Origin: Cordilura impudica
Taxonomy: Eukaryota; Arthropoda; Insecta; Diptera; Scathophagidae
DNA length: 64,000 nt
Reading direction: 5' to 3'
NCBI GenBank assembly: GCA_963682025.1
Contig: OY821518.1
Location: forward strand, 226,405,070-226,469,069
Shown here: piece after piece, positions 34,051 through 46,399 of the stretch
How the letters are laid out: every line of letters starts with the position of its first letter
How positions within the stretch are numbered: position 1 is the stretch's first letter
Notes under the pieces: generated by a model
Databases searched by the model: none
Seen by the model: the letters and a program-made list of their open reading frames with translations, nothing else
What the model was told of the DNA's origin: nothing
Position numbers and translations under genes: made by a program

Positions 34051-34552
34051 GCTGAGGCCCAACGAAAACCTCTGTGAAGATCCTCATTCAATTTTCTGGC
34101 ATAGCCCTCAAAAGCTTAATTTTTGTTGCTTAGACAAAAGAGTGTAAAACAGTGAAGTGAAACGGTCGCAAAAATTTAAAGCTCCACAAAAAGTCTAAAA
34201 ACTGTATTTTATATAAAACATTATCGGCCAATATTTATCATAAAATACTCTTTGAGATACAGAGTCTGTTCACTAAAATTCTTGTGAAAAATTAAACTTA
34301 TGTTTTAATTACAAAATCAATACACAAAATACATGTGAACTGAGAAAACAAAGCAAAAATAAAATTGTCAAATAACAAGAATAACAACAACAATTAAAAT
34401 CTCTGTGAGCACATACTAAGTAAAATATAAATAACAAAACAAAAGCTAATAAAATCTTTGCTTTAACAAACAAAAACAAAGTTTTAAGTGTACACAAATA
34501 AATACCTTTACAAAACATAATCACTCAACAAAATTTAACTCTTTTTATAAAA

Positions 34553-35515
34553 ATGAAAGAAACGCGCCAATCTGCCAAGAGAACTGCAGTCGATGCTGAT
34601 TTAAGTAATCAAGATTTGCCCATATTAAGCGATTCTGACTTATACAATCGCATTGGGCAATTTTTAGATAAAAAATTGTCAAAACAAACTCAAAATATTA
34701 ATGCGGAAATCTCTCAAGTGCGCGCCCTTTTAAGAGAAGGTGAAACTCGTATCATGGATAAGATTAAGTCTTCTGTTCAAGAAGTAGAAAATCGACTCTT
34801 AAATGAGATCGATAAGAGATTTTTCGAATTGAAGGAAAATATAAATGATGTTACTGCGCGAGTTGATAAACTAGAAACAGTTACGGGTGAAAATGTAGAA
34901 CTAAAAAACGAAATCAGAAAATTAAAATTTCAATCACTAAAACATTCTAATTCTGCCGTTGCGTGTGACCTACGTATAAACGGTGTTCCTTTTACTGTTG
35001 AAGAAGATTTATATCGTATATTTAATACAATTTGCAAAACAATTAAGATTCCCACACCCCAACTACAATATAAACACCGTTTACAAAATAAAAATAATAA
35101 AAACAATGAAAATTCACCTGATGGCGTTATCATCGCTAAACTAATGACACCATATGACAAAAACTTTGTCCTTAAGGCATTAAATGCATATCAGAAAGGA
35201 AATAGAAATCTAACGTTAAATATTTTGGGTTTTGAACCTTATGAACCTTATGAAGTCAATATTATTTACATCAACGAAAACCTAACAAACAGCAACTTTA
35301 AAATTCTTTGCGAAGCAGTTAACCTTAAGAAACGAAAATTACTGCACTCAGCCTATTCATTTCGGGGACTTGTTTACATCAAACGAATGCATACGGATGA
35401 GCCAATTTGTATTGAAAGCTTAGATGCCCTAAATCATTTATTTCGCCTGGATGAAGGATCTAATTCACAGCATGATGATTATATATTATCAAACAGTGTT
35501 TCTTCTGCCACATAA
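34553..35515 (+). CDS. LINE ORF1 protein, intact frame (320 aa)
   Basis: This is the only long intact element gene in the window. Residues about 35-130 are charged with regular hydrophobic spacing (RALLREGETRIMDKIKSSVQ, DVTARVDKLETV), a predicted coiled coil. Residues about 135-230 form an RRM-like region (ACDLRINGVP, EEDLYRIFNTICKTI, GVIIAKLMTPYDKNFVLKAL). A C-terminal part (YINENLTNSNFKILCEAVNL, FRGLVYIKRM) follows. It resembles L1-type ORF1 proteins that coat LINE RNA. The start at 34553 lies in an AAAAATGAAAG context, and ORF2 follows after 14 bp. No CCHC knuckle was seen. Confidence 0.85.
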   Translation: MKETRQSAKRTAVDADLSNQDLPILSDSDLYNRIGQFLDKKLSKQTQNINAEISQVRALLREGETRIMDKIKSSVQEVENRLLNEIDKRFFELKENINDVTARVDKLETVTGENVELKNEIRKLKFQSLKHSNSAVACDLRINGVPFTVEEDLYRIFNTICKTIKIPTPQLQYKHRLQNKNNKNNENSPDGVIIAKLMTPYDKNFVLKALNAYQKGNRNLTLNILGFEPYEPYEVNIIYINENLTNSNFKILCEAVNLKKRKLLHSAYSFRGLVYIKRMHTDEPICIESLDALNHLFRLDEGSNSQHDDYILSNSVSSAT

Positions 35516-35529
35516 ACGCACAAAGTTTA

Positions 35530-37944
35530 ATGTGCAAAATTGATGAGTTCAGATTGGTTTTCAAAAAATCAAATATTGATGTAGTGTGTGTTTCCGAAAC
35601 ATGCATCGATGAATCTATTCCGGATAGCCTCATTTGCTTAGATGGTTATAAAGTATTTCGGTTTAATAGAAGTGGAAGAGGAGGAGGTGGTGTGGCAATA
35701 TACGTCAAATATAATATTACATGTAGTTTTCGTTGCAAGGCGGAAGAAAATGCCAGAATTGAGTATATTTTTGTTGAAATCTCATCATCTGGAAGAAAAA
35801 TGCTGATTGGTTGTGCTTACCGACCCAAACGTGATGTACCTTTTGCCGATTTTATGAACAAAATGGAAATCTTAACCATGCCTTACAATGATATAGCAAT
35901 TTTGGGAGATTTCAATTCGAATCTACTAAAAGAATCGTCGTTTAAAGATAGTATGCAGTCATTAGGACTTACACCAACGAATATTACAATACCAACACAC
36001 TTTACAACGTCCAGCAGTACATTGATTGATCTAATATTTGTCGCTAATCCATCTAAACATGGTCTGGGTTTTCTAGCCTATGATTTCCAGCTTCACCAAG
36101 AAGATCACTTTTTTTTCTCCTATCGTGATTACAAGAATCTTAACTATAGTTTGTTGTATGAAAATTTCAACTTATTCAATTGGAACCAAATATACCAAAT
36201 GACTTCTGTTGATGATCAGTTGGAGTTTTTAGAACGTAATATCATAAGCCTCTACAGTCTGATACAGTTACGTTAAAAAAGAAAAAAGTTACCGCTACGA
36301 GTAAACCATGGATTTCAACTGATATTCAGCAATCAATACAACGCAGAGATTTTGCTTATTCCCGGTGGAAACGTTTCAAAACGAATGAATTGAAACTCGA
36401 TTTTCGCACTGCTAGAAGTGAGGCTAATTCTAAAATAAGAATGCCTAAAATTACGACAACAGTGAACAGTACAGATTCGAACAACAGTATTATGAATAAT
36501 AGATCCTCTTTTGAACAAACTGCATTCGAGTTTTCTTGCGTTAGTCAGTTTGATGTATTATCCAGTTTTTCATTAATAAAATCAAACGCCGTGGGTTTCG
36601 ATAACTTACATCCCCAAGTTTATCAAGATCATTTTACCATTAATATTGCCTTATATAACACACCTATTTAACACCATTATTACATCAAGTTCTTTCCCTA
36701 CTAAATGGAAATATGCAAAAATAATACATATTCCAAAATCGAAAACGGAGTATCGCCCAATAGCTATATTAAGCTTTCTATCAAAAGTAATGGAAAAACT
36801 ACTACATCTACAAATGAGCAATTATATAAACGAAAATCAACTAATGTCTGACAAGCAGTCCGTATTTCGTTCTAACCACAGTTGTACTACAGCTTTGGTT
36901 AATGTAACCGAGAACATAAGACGTGAACTTGATTGTGGTAACATAAACTTTTTGGTACTTCTCGACCATTCAAAGGCGTTCGATGCAGTAAACCATCAAA
37001 CACTATGTATGAAGCTAAAACACTTTTTTAACTTTTCATCCACTTCTACGCAGCTTTTACATTCATACCTCACAAATCGGACTCAATCTGTATACGTTAA
37101 TAATTCGACCTCAAGACCTGTAACACTCACGAGAGGCGTACCTCAAGGATCGATTCTGGGTCCACTTCTTTTTTCCATCTATGCCAATGATTTGCCACAA
37201 CAACTATCTCACTGCAAAATACACATGTATGCGGACGACGTTTAGCTGTATCTGAGTAGTCCAGTAAGCTCCATAGAAGAAAATGTTGAAAAGCTAAACT
37301 ATGACCTTAATAAAATAAATCAAAATATTTGATTATTCATAAAAAAAACTTTTCAGCCTGTTCTTGAACATGATATACTAATAAACCATCAGGAAATCGA
37401 GATTGTAAAAAAAGTAAAAAATCTTGGCATAGTTTTCAATAACAACTTGACTTGGTCAAGCCACGTAGATACACTTGTGGTTCAAACGTATATAAAGCTA
37501 AGATCGCTTTGGGTAACTCAGTATTTTACGCCGTTAAGAGTAAGACATCTTCTTGCAAAGGTATACTTAATTCCTGGTCTACTTTATGGCTGTGAACTTT
37601 TTGGCAACTGCGACTACGCCAGCAAGAAAAAACTAAATATTTTGTACAATATTGTTAGATATGTTTATGGACTGAAGAAACGTGATAGCGTTTCGACTTT
37701 CTCAAAAAGTCTTTATGGAGTCTCATTCGATAACCTTATTAATATAAGGGCTTTAATGTTTTTGCACAAAATTATTTACACTGAGAAACCCCTATATTTT
37801 TATGATCAAATACAGTTTGCTAGATCCAGAAGGGGCAAAAAACTTATTATCTCTATGCGTCGATGCCTTGTGTCAGAATGGCAATTTTTCATAAACGCCA
37901 CACATCTTTGGAATGCAATTCCACACAAACCAACAATTAGTTAG
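35530..37944 (+). pseudogene. LINE ORF2: endonuclease and reverse transcriptase, broken
   Basis: The APE endonuclease (35530-36276) shows VVCVSETCIDESI (catalytic E), GGGGVAIYVK, GCAYRPKRD, ILGDFNSNLL (D and N), TLIDLIF and QEDHFFFSY, where SDH is expected. A frameshift near 36265 follows. The RT has YRPIAILSFLSKVMEKLL, FLVLLDHSKAFDAVNHQ, RGVPQGSILGPLLFSIYAND and the catalytic MYADDV (about 37226-37242). A TAG follows at 37243-37245, where related copies have Q. A stop at 37330 and a small deletion lie before the C-terminal block (LGIVFNNNLTWSSHVDTL, LYGCELFG, RYVYGLKKRDSVSTFSKSLY, LHKIIYTEKP). Confidence 0.88.
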
Positions 37945-38171
37945 CAACGCGATACATTTTAAGAAATTTTTGTTTAGGTACTTTGTTTAAATATATTTAA
38001 TTTTCATTTCTTTAAATTCATGAATTTTAATTTCTTGTATTTATTTTACTTTATTTTAAATAAGTTATAATTTTTTTTTTTGTATTTTAATTTTGTGGCG
38101 AATTTTTGAACGATGAAAATCCTGTACTTTAATTATATGACATGTCTTGTTGTACAGGAAATTAATAAAGA

Positions 38172-38393
38172 AATAATAATAAATATATAATTGTGCGTCG
38201 TCAGCATACAAGCGAATCTTACTATGCAACAACTTGTTGGGAAGTTCATTAGAGTAAATTGAAAAAAGAAGAGGTCCAAGAATTTACCCTTGCGGAACTT
38301 CTCGATTAACATAAAGTAAACTCGACATTCCAGACTTGGTTTCCACACACTGCATTCTGTTTTTAAGCTAAGATGACATTAAGTTAACCGATT
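38172..38393 (-). pseudogene. LINE RT fragment (upstream part of the 28.9-30.9 kb LINE)
   Basis: The minus strand reads QCVETKSGMSSLLYVNREVP, QG-stop-ILGPLLFSIYSNELPN and LHSKIRLYADDAQLY, matching 52055-52250 of the LINE at 51.7 kb and broken by a stop. Strand and family fit the LINE piece at 28990-30900. About 430 bp of RT between the two pieces is not found. Homology stops near 38393. Confidence 0.82.
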
Positions 38394-39301
38394 TAGATCG
38401 GAAGAACTTTTACACTCGTTTTTAAGTCTTCTTCCAAACAGTGTTGGTCAAAAACCAAACGGTTTGAGGATTTTACTATACTAACCTAGCACATTCATCT
38501 GGCATATAAATTATTTACCCCCAAAAAATGTGCTTTACAGTGTTGTTTTTAGTATTTAACGATTAATGAAGAATGTAAATATCTATTATTTCGTGATTTT
38601 GTTCTGTCACTGCCAAAGAGCGATATTATAAATTTAATATAATTTTGTCCTGCTTAAAAATTTTTTTTGTCTTGAGTTAGTAAAATAGGTCTACCATCGT
38701 TATAAAAAAACAACTAATTTATATTCCAGTGAGTGTATCTATGTTATTAAGTTATATGATAGTAAAAACAAGTAAGAGTGTTAAATTCGGCTGGACCGAA
38801 TCTTTAATACCCTCCACCCGCATCTTAAACTCAATATTACAACCAATATTGGATACGGCTACCACTTTAAAACTGTTGTCGGTACTGAAATTTAAAGTTA
38901 AAGTTAATTGCTTTTCTTATTGGCCACTTTCTATTATAATTCCTTGTTATAAAAAACAATGATATTGTCTTCTATAGAAAGAATTCGTTACTATTTGAAA
39001 AATGGCATTATTTTTCTTTTAGTAGAGTAGAAAACCCCTAATGAAATTTATTACACAACGCAGCCAGCGTTATAACACCCAAAGTTTGATCCGTATATGA
39101 AAGTTTTGAGATATTCATGATAATTCAAAAAATAAAAAAATTAACTGATTCTTGGCTAAAAATTTTCAGATATTAATATTAAAAAAAAGCAAATTATTAA
39201 ATATTTTTATTTGAATTAGCTAGTAATTTTTAATTTTGAAATTTTAATTTTATATTTTTAATTTCTAATTTCTAATCCTTAATTTTTCATTTTTCATTTT
39301 T
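38394..39301. other. Gene-free; family 2 Helentron-like 3' fragment
   Basis: From 38769 the sequence CAAGTAAGAGTGTTAAATTC, a GGCTGGACCGAA hairpin and ATACCCTCCACC form the 3' terminus of Helentron-like family 2 on the minus strand, extending to about 38950. The rest is AT-rich with an AATTTTTAATTT-type low-complexity block before 39301. Confidence 0.6.
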
Positions 39302-39773
39302 ATACCCTATACCACTATGTGGTTAGGGTATAATGACTTTGTGCTGCTGTTTGTAACAATCAAAAATATTTGACCCAGTCCCATCTTTAATTATACCGAT
39401 CGAATCAGAATCACTTTTTGAGTTGATTTAACAATGTCCGTCCGGCCGTCTGTGTGTCCATGTAAACCTTGTAATCAAACTGCAGGTCGCAAATATGAAT
39501 ATATTTTGATGAAATTTGGTATATAAGGTTTTATCGGCCATGGGATGAACTCTATTGAAATCGGTGAAATTCGGTCCATGTTCAGACCTAGCCCCCATAC
39601 AAATTACCCCTATGAAATCGACATAAATTGCCAAAAGATCCAAATTGTCATATAGATCTTACTCAAATTGGGTTTGTATGCGTTCATTACATCCATTAAT
39701 GAGTAGTCCAAAAATGATACCTTTGGCCCCATACAGAGCTGCTTCCCGATATTCACTTAAATCTATTAAAAAA
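39302..39773 (+). mobile_element. Helentron-like family 1, 5' half of a split copy (D)
   Basis: It runs from ATACCCTATACCACTATG through the GTCCGTCC microsatellite to CTATTAAAAAAC and stops exactly there. The second half, starting AAAAATATTGCACTGATTC, resumes at 47282. Full copies (for example near 54490) read straight through this point, so D and the 47.3 kb piece are halves of one element. Confidence 0.88.
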
Positions 39774-40684
39774 CAAGTAAGAGTATTAAATTCGGCTGTG
39801 CCGAATCTTTGATACCCTCCACCTCGGTTTGAGTCTTGATAATAAATGTAAATGAAAAAGTAAACAATTTGTTAAACTTAATACCAAATTATTTCAGCAA
39901 ATTCTTTGGGTTGGTTTTCTTCTTTTCTATTATTTCGGATTTATTTCGGTGTTTGCTTTTTGGTCATCGTGGTTGCTGATCGGCATGCATTTTGGTTATA
40001 TTTAATTTTTTTATTTATATAAAAAAGTTTTTTAATTAAAGCAAAATATTTTCACTATATCATGATTTTTATTTATGTATGACGACATTTCAACCTAAAA
40101 ATTTAAGTTTTTATCGATTGGATAAACAACACAAAAATGGTTGTCGTTTAGATAACAACAACAGCTGACTTTAACAATAGCGAATATCGTTTCAAAATTT
40201 TACTGATAATTTTTCAATTTTCTTTTTTTTACAATTCGACTATCGTTAAAAGAAGTTACTGAATCGCGGTACTGAAAAGTTATTAATATCTCCTGAATGG
40301 CAATATTTTTTTTAAATGTAAACATTTTTAAATGTAAAGATATTTCTAAATTTAAAATTATTATTTCCCACGTTTTGATATGATTTTCTGAAACTCAATT
40401 AATATTTTCTAATTTATAATTGGAAATTTTATTTTCAGTTTTTATTATAATTGATATTTTCTTAAATTTGAATGGAAAATTTAAAAAGTGAAATTTTGTA
40501 TTTATGTGAATAATAATGCTTTATTAATTATAAACAATTTTTAAAAATTAGTTGTAATCGCAATCAGATATTTTATAGGTAAAGCAGAATAATAATTCTA
40601 TATAACTATGTAGAACTGTTTTGTAAGCAAAAAACTCATTGACGAACTCGGTAACTCTATTTTGTAAAGACAACAAAAAGTTAA

Positions 40685-41259
40685 CCCCCCAATCTCACAT
40701 CACACTGAAATTGTAAAATCGTTGTGTACGTATTATCAACGAAAAATTGTTCGAATTAGTCGAATCCATCGCCATTAAATTTTATGCTCAAACATCTGAC
40801 TGCAATCTCATTTTTAAAATGTTGTCGAAGCGTAAACTTGAAAACATTTGTATACTTCTCTCTCTTATTTTATTTTAAGTAGAGTTACCAAGTTTATTAT
40901 ACAGGCACATGTTTGAGGGAAAATGTTTACATTTATTATTATTAGTATTATTTTAATAATAGTTAATAATATTTATGCTCTATAATTAACAAACTTGCGT
41001 TTTTGTATGCGCATTTCAAAAAATAAATCATTATAATAGATTTAACAAGTTAAAACTTTAATTACAATTTTACAGAATCCAGTAAATTTGCATTAAATTT
41101 ATAACAGGGTAACATTAATCATCGTTAGTGTCTGCCACTATTCGCACGAAAAATTTGGTGCCATTAGTGTGACCACTGCGGAAAATGTGTGTGTATTAGT
41201 AAAAAAAATGTGAGTGTATTGAGTTTTTCGAACTTGCAGTGTGATGTGAGATTGGTGGG
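40685..41259 (+). mobile_element. piggyBac-type MITE, full length (575 bp)
   Basis: TTAA at 40681-40684 precedes CCCCCCAATCTCACATCACA. The inverse GTGATGTGAGATTGGTGGG ends at 41259 and is followed by TAAT, a one-base change from TTAA. C-rich outer ends and a TTAA target are piggyBac traits. It shares 290 bp with the truncated copy at 519-806. It is non-coding. Confidence 0.75.
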
Positions 41260-41429
41260 TAATATGCCAAACTTATGTTCATATTTGTAAAAGAATAATG
41301 AAAAAACGTATGAAATAAAAGACCAACCCGTGTATACTCTTAACATTGTTCTGTATGATATCTGGTTGAAAATATTAACATTCATGTTAAAATAGAAATA
41401 ACTATTGCAAAGCTAATTAGAACAAACAA

Positions 41430-41700
41430 AAATTATGGCGGCATCTACTGTGGCATAGTCACGCTGAGCAAAATGAAGTGACACTCTGTTATACAAAAGA
41501 AATGTATTTTCCCCACAACAAAATACTGCAGAATTTTATGTAAATAAAATAACCGATTTATTTCTAACATGCAGTTACTATGAATATACATACATACATA
41601 TATATAATATATGTACATTATTTGTATTATATAATATGTGTATGTATGTATATTTAAATATTACACACAAAAAATACAACATCAAACGTTATTTTTGTGT
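41430..41700. repeat. Diverged relative of the 44.4-44.9 kb repeat
   Basis: GGCGGCATCTACTGTGGCAT, CAGTCACGG-like, TGTATTTTCCCCACAACAAA and GCAGAATTTTATGTAAAT follow the same order as the tandem units at 44364-44913. ACAT/TATA simple repeats lie at 41585-41660. Confidence 0.6.
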
Positions 41701-41749
41701 TTTTCTCTTTAAATAAATTAATACATAAATTTTTTTGCTAAATTTACAT

Positions 41750-42365
41750 TTGGGCAATTCACAACAGGTGTTGTATATTGTATGTTGTATTGAAATACAC
41801 AATACAATCATTTGTTGTGAACACTCAGTTGTATTTTCATATTGTAAAACGCTTTCTTTAGTAATTTTCGATCCAACGAGGAAAGATCGCTTCGTCGCTT
41901 CTGCTATTTTGTATAAGAGAAAACACTTGTCAGTGTTTGCTTTTTGGTCGTGAGATGTACCCTGGAGTTTTAGTTACGTACCTCTTGCATTTTAATTTAT
42001 AATGAAAAAAAAATGTTAAATGTTTTGGTTGGTACTGAAAGAGAAAATACATACTAAAAATATAAACATTAATTTTTATATAAATAAACTTATCGATGTA
42101 TTTGCGTTATTTGCCATATTTTATTTTATAATTATTTATGCTGATAATATTGTATGTATTTGTTTTTTCTTTTTCATAAAAACTGGCATTCACTTGGAAC
42201 TGATATGTTATGATACAATATACAACATTTACTAAACATAGCAAATGAAGTTGGATCGTGTATCAGATTTTTCAGTGAAAATTACCAACAACAATTTTAC
42301 ACTATTGTAAAGTGATACACGATACAAGAGATACAACGATACATTACCCATTGTGAATTGCCCAA
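41750..42365. mobile_element. MITE with TTGGGCAATTCACAA termini (616 bp)
   Basis: The left end TTGGGCAATTCACAACAGG and right end TTGTGAATTGCCCAA are inverted, followed internally on both sides by GTTGTATNGTGTAT-like blocks. The paralogous segment at 46430 lacks it, which gives an empty-site comparison. Confidence 0.82.
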
Positions 42366-43230
42366 TTGTTTTTTTTATTAACAACTAGGTATTTTAGCAT
42401 TATTTGCTTTAGATGTTGGTGAATTTTTACTCCCTTTATATTAACTCGTAGTGTCTGCTTGTCGAAAAAATTTTGGATCGATTTTAACCACTTTCCCGTG
42501 ACCCAATCGATCTGAAATTTTGCAGGCAGGCTTGTGGCAATGACAGAAATGATCTAACATATTTTTTTAGTGATGCCAAAACAATGGAAACTTTTAAATT
42601 TTTCTACCAGAGTTGATAAAAAAATGTACAAAGGGTTTGTTTTTGTTATATTATTACCATAACGACCACAAAAACAACAAGTCCAGCTATGAAAACAATG
42701 CAACATTTAGAATAACAACAAGAACAATATAGAACTATCATGTTTTTTTTTATTTTTTTTTTACTTTTTCAGAGATTTCCCTGAACCTGTTCCACCGATT
42801 TTAATGATTTTTGAAGTAGAAATCTTTCCATGAATTTGGTGAATCATTCTCACTAAAAATGATCACTGTAGCTGCACTATTGAGGGCGTGATCGTGACAA
42901 GAACAACATAGAAAATTATTTTTTTTTCAAGACTTTTTTAGTTCTTCATTCAAATCTCGGGCCCTAATCGACCGATTTGGACGATTTTAAATAGCAAATT
43001 TCTCAGGATGTTAGTGAATCATTTTTATGTCAACGAGTACCCTAGCTGCCGGATTGATGCCGTCATCGTGATTTCCACAGACGGACAGACGGACATCGCT
43101 ATATCAACTCCGGTTGTTATAAGGATCACAAATATATAAATTTTATGGGGTCCAAAATTTTTTTTCTAATTATTACAAACGGAATGACAAACTTATATAT
43201 ACCCTCTGCACACTGGAGTGGAGGGTATAA
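42366..43230 (-). repeat. Family 2 5' region, first copy
   Basis: It matches 46430-47281 closely: TCTGCTTGTCGAAAAAATTT, CAGACGGACAGACGG microsatellite (about 43078), TTGTTATAAGGATCACAAAT and the terminal CACTGGAGTGGAGGGTATAA. A more diverged 5' copy lies at 49010-49331. Confidence 0.8.
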
Positions 43231-45921
43231 CAACTCTACAACAGCAACAATGAGTCATATGTTTTTCAAATAGGAAAAAACTGTTTATGTGTTAGTTTCG
43301 GTCATTCCCCAGTATGCATTGAAATATTATTTCGCCAATGTTGGAGAAAAGTTAAGTTCTTAAATTGATGTGAAATGTAATTCTCAACTTGGGTTGAACA
43401 ATTTTTCTCCTTGTTTGCTTTCAACTTGACATCAAGTTGAGACTTAACATTTTTTCCAATCTTTGGGAAACATTTTTACTCTCAATTGGATATCCAACAC
43501 TTTTCTCCACTTGAGACCAAACATTTTTTCAACTTGAATACGATTTGTGTTAAGTCTGAGATATTATTTAAATATGTCATAAATAATAAATTAAATTAAA
43601 AAATGCCAAAAAAGTACAAATAAATCATTGATATATTTTTAATTATTTCTGCTTTTTGTCAAATTTTTCAAAAAATGTACAACTAATTAATTCATTTATT
43701 TTTAATTCTAGATTTTAAAAAATGTACATAATATGTACATTTAATGTTAAATATGTACATAGTAATGTTAAATATATAATGAAATTAAATTGAAAATTGA
43801 AACATTAAAAAAAGTAATTGTTTTCATTTCTAAAATTAGTATAATATTTTTTAATATGGCAATTCCGTACCTTCCATTTGATACCGATTGGAAATATTTC
43901 TTTGCTATCAAGTTGAGAATCACAAATTTCTCAATTTGATAACTATGAAAATCGCCATATAAAAAATGTGCCTTTTAAGTTGAGAAGACTATATTCGAAC
44001 TATTGAGGGCATTTGAGAATTAACGTTGGAGATTTGAAAAATGTATTTGATCTCAAATGCACCTCAACTTGATAGCAAACAAAAATGTTTAGTGGAACAT
44101 TTATTGTAGGGTCGTTTGCACACACACAAAAAATAGAAAATAAATTGTCAATAAGCAAAGCAAGTGGCTTCGAAATTCGATGATGCCAGTTAATCATTTT
44201 TTGTTCACGCGGAATTTATAATTGGAGGAATTTTTTTCTCGAGAAATGTATTTTCCGTGAGAAAGAAATTCCTTGAGAATATTCATAATTGGGATGAATA
44301 ACTTTTAATTGGAACTTTTTAGTCAGAATAAATCATAATTCTAGTTAGATATTAGTTAATATTTAATTAGAAAAAATATTGTGGTGGCATCTACGCAATT
44401 ATTGAGGCAGTCACGGAAAAATTAAATGCAAGTCTGTTTTTTTTAATATAACAAAAATGGATTTTCCCTTTAACAAAATATGGCAGAATTCTTTATAAAT
44501 GAAATGCAAAATGGAAAATCAATTTTGTGCTAATTCTTAACAAAATTAATAAAATATATATATGTATTATTATATTTATTAATATTTGTAATTTTATTTG
44601 ACACAATTTCACACACAGTTTTACAGATCAACTGTTTTAATTAGAAAAAATATTTTGGTGGCATCTACGCAATTATTGAGGCAGTCACGGAAAAATTAAA
44701 TGCAAGTCTGTTTTTTTTAATATAACAAAAATGGATTTTCCCTTTAACAAAATATGGCAGAATTCTTTATAAATGAAGTGCAAAATGGAAAATCAATTTT
44801 GTGCTAATTCTTAACAAAATTAATAATATATATATATATGTATTATTATATTTATTAATATTTGTAATTTTATTTGACACAATTTCACACACAGTTTTAC
44901 AGATCAACTGTTTTCAACTGATTTAGAAGTTTTCTGTTTTTGAAACAGTAGTGCCAATTTGTAATATTTTGTGATGTAATGAAAATCGCAGAATAATAAG
45001 TTAATACACAATAAAAAATATTAAATTTTTAAGTTTTATATACATATTGCAATAAAAAAAACTTTGGTAAATTTACATTGAAGATGGTCAGAAATGAATG
45101 AGAAAATATATATAGGCATTTCAGAAAAGCACATTTAATATTAAACTTTATGCACAAAATATATGGGTTTTTGTTGTTTCGAATTTAACTGTGGCTCTAA
45201 GTGAAAAGTTTTAGACCGATCGTATATTACATCTTGAGGATCCTCACCTAATATTTTCAAATATATTAAATTCTTTTTAACTCATTTAACCTCATTACGA
45301 AAATAGTAAAACAGTAAATATGGAAAATCCACGCACCTCAAAAAATTGTTTTCTATGAAATAAATTAAAGACATTTCATATTATACAATTTTCTTTCAAA
45401 AATGTATCAATTATTGCAAATTTGAAATTTGACATATAGTATTTGTACATATATTTGTATAGATTTCGCAGTATGAAAAGAACTATTATTTCTTTATTTA
45501 GAATATATGTAAGTATTGCTCGCAAAAAAATGCAACATCATGAATGAAACACATAGACGACTGCTGGCAGCAGCATTTGTAGTCGTATAGTCAGCTACTT
45601 GATTTTTCTGAATACGACAGCAACATATAATACAAATGCTTTTTATTTAAATATACAATTACTTTTACTTATTTAAAATGCATTAGTACAACGTAAAAAT
45701 AAATAAATTAGTTTAACGCCTTTTGATTATTAATGGAATTATAGCCTTTCATTTTGCGATTTTTTTTTTAAACAAAATAAAATATTTCATAGCACTAACT
45801 TCTTTTACATATTTTGTTATATTGTCAACACTATTTTTGTTTTGTAGCCAACAAAACACACTTGCAGTTTTTTTTTTCTATTTGAAGAACATATGACTGC
45901 CATTGTTGCTGTTGTAGAGTT
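43231..45921. mobile_element. 2.7 kb element with long inverted termini
   Basis: AACTCTACAACAGCAACAAT at the left and its inverse ATTGTTGCTGTTGTAGAGTT at 45902-45921 continue inward for about 50 bp (AGTCATATGTT, CAAATAG, AAAAACTG). Inside are clustered CAACTTGA/TCAAGTTG motifs (43375-44090), the 115 bp repeat shared with 20060-20175 (44108-44225) and a 275 bp tandem duplication (44364-44913). No transposase frame was found. No clear target duplication is visible. Confidence 0.6.
44364..44913. repeat. 275 bp tandem duplication
   Basis: Two units starting AATTAGAAAAAATATT at 44364 and 44639 are almost identical through GGTGGCATCTACGCAATT, CAAAATATGGCAGAATTC and ACAGATCAACTGTTTT. Differences are a few substitutions and one TA-run length change, so the duplication is recent. 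Confidence 0.92.
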
Positions 45922-46399
45922 GTTTTTTTTTTATTTTGTTTCGTTAACTCTTTTGTATTAAAGCACCTCCAATATATGTATCCATTTTAGTTTGCAAATT
46001 CAGTATATTTATAATTTATTACTTACAGCAAAAAATAATAGAAACAATTTTATCAGTTATGCTTACGAAACTATATAAATAGACTTGAAGTTGGCTGCAA
46101 AAGCAGTAGCCTGTGTAAAGAACAAGTTAGCGACATGTAACTGTTACGTAACGTGTCAGCCTTTTTTTCACATGAAAAGTATTGGGACGTTCCGGTTACG
46201 TTCGGTAACTGTTTTAAATGATTTTCATGTAAAAAAAAACAACTGACTCGTTACGATTACGGGTAGAAAACATTGACCTTTTATATGTATTATAATGCTA
46301 TGAATGCATTTATCTTTATTTTATTTTATTTATATATTCTTTTTTTTTTGTATTGTATATTATTTTTTTTTATTATTATTACTATTTCATTTAATTATT
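45922..46399. other. Gene-free AT-rich spacer
   Basis: Long T runs and TATTATTATT simple sequence (46320-46400) are present, together with GTTACG-type inverted motifs at about 46140-46260. No gene was recognised. Confidence 0.4.

Larger units (their letters stand above)
34060..38172 (+). mobile_element. Near full-length CR1/Jockey-like LINE
   Basis: A 5' leader (about 34060-34552) is followed by ORF1 (34553-35515), ORF2 (35530-37944, broken) and a 3' UTR ending in an AAATAATAATAAATATAT tail at about 38172. The tail directly abuts minus-strand LINE sequence (38172-38393), so this copy inserted into the older LINE or into the adjoining Transib. Confidence 0.85.

Noticed and set aside
34180..34250. 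Search for the right terminus of Transib copy 2 (CACTGTG plus CAACG)
   Set aside because: Only weak partial matches such as AACAGTGAAGTG near 34150 were seen; they lack the 23 bp spacing and the target repeat.
45960..46260. Possible host exon near the GTTACG-rich segment
   Set aside because: No open frame with splice signals or protein similarity; the inverted GTAACG motifs look like repeat ends.
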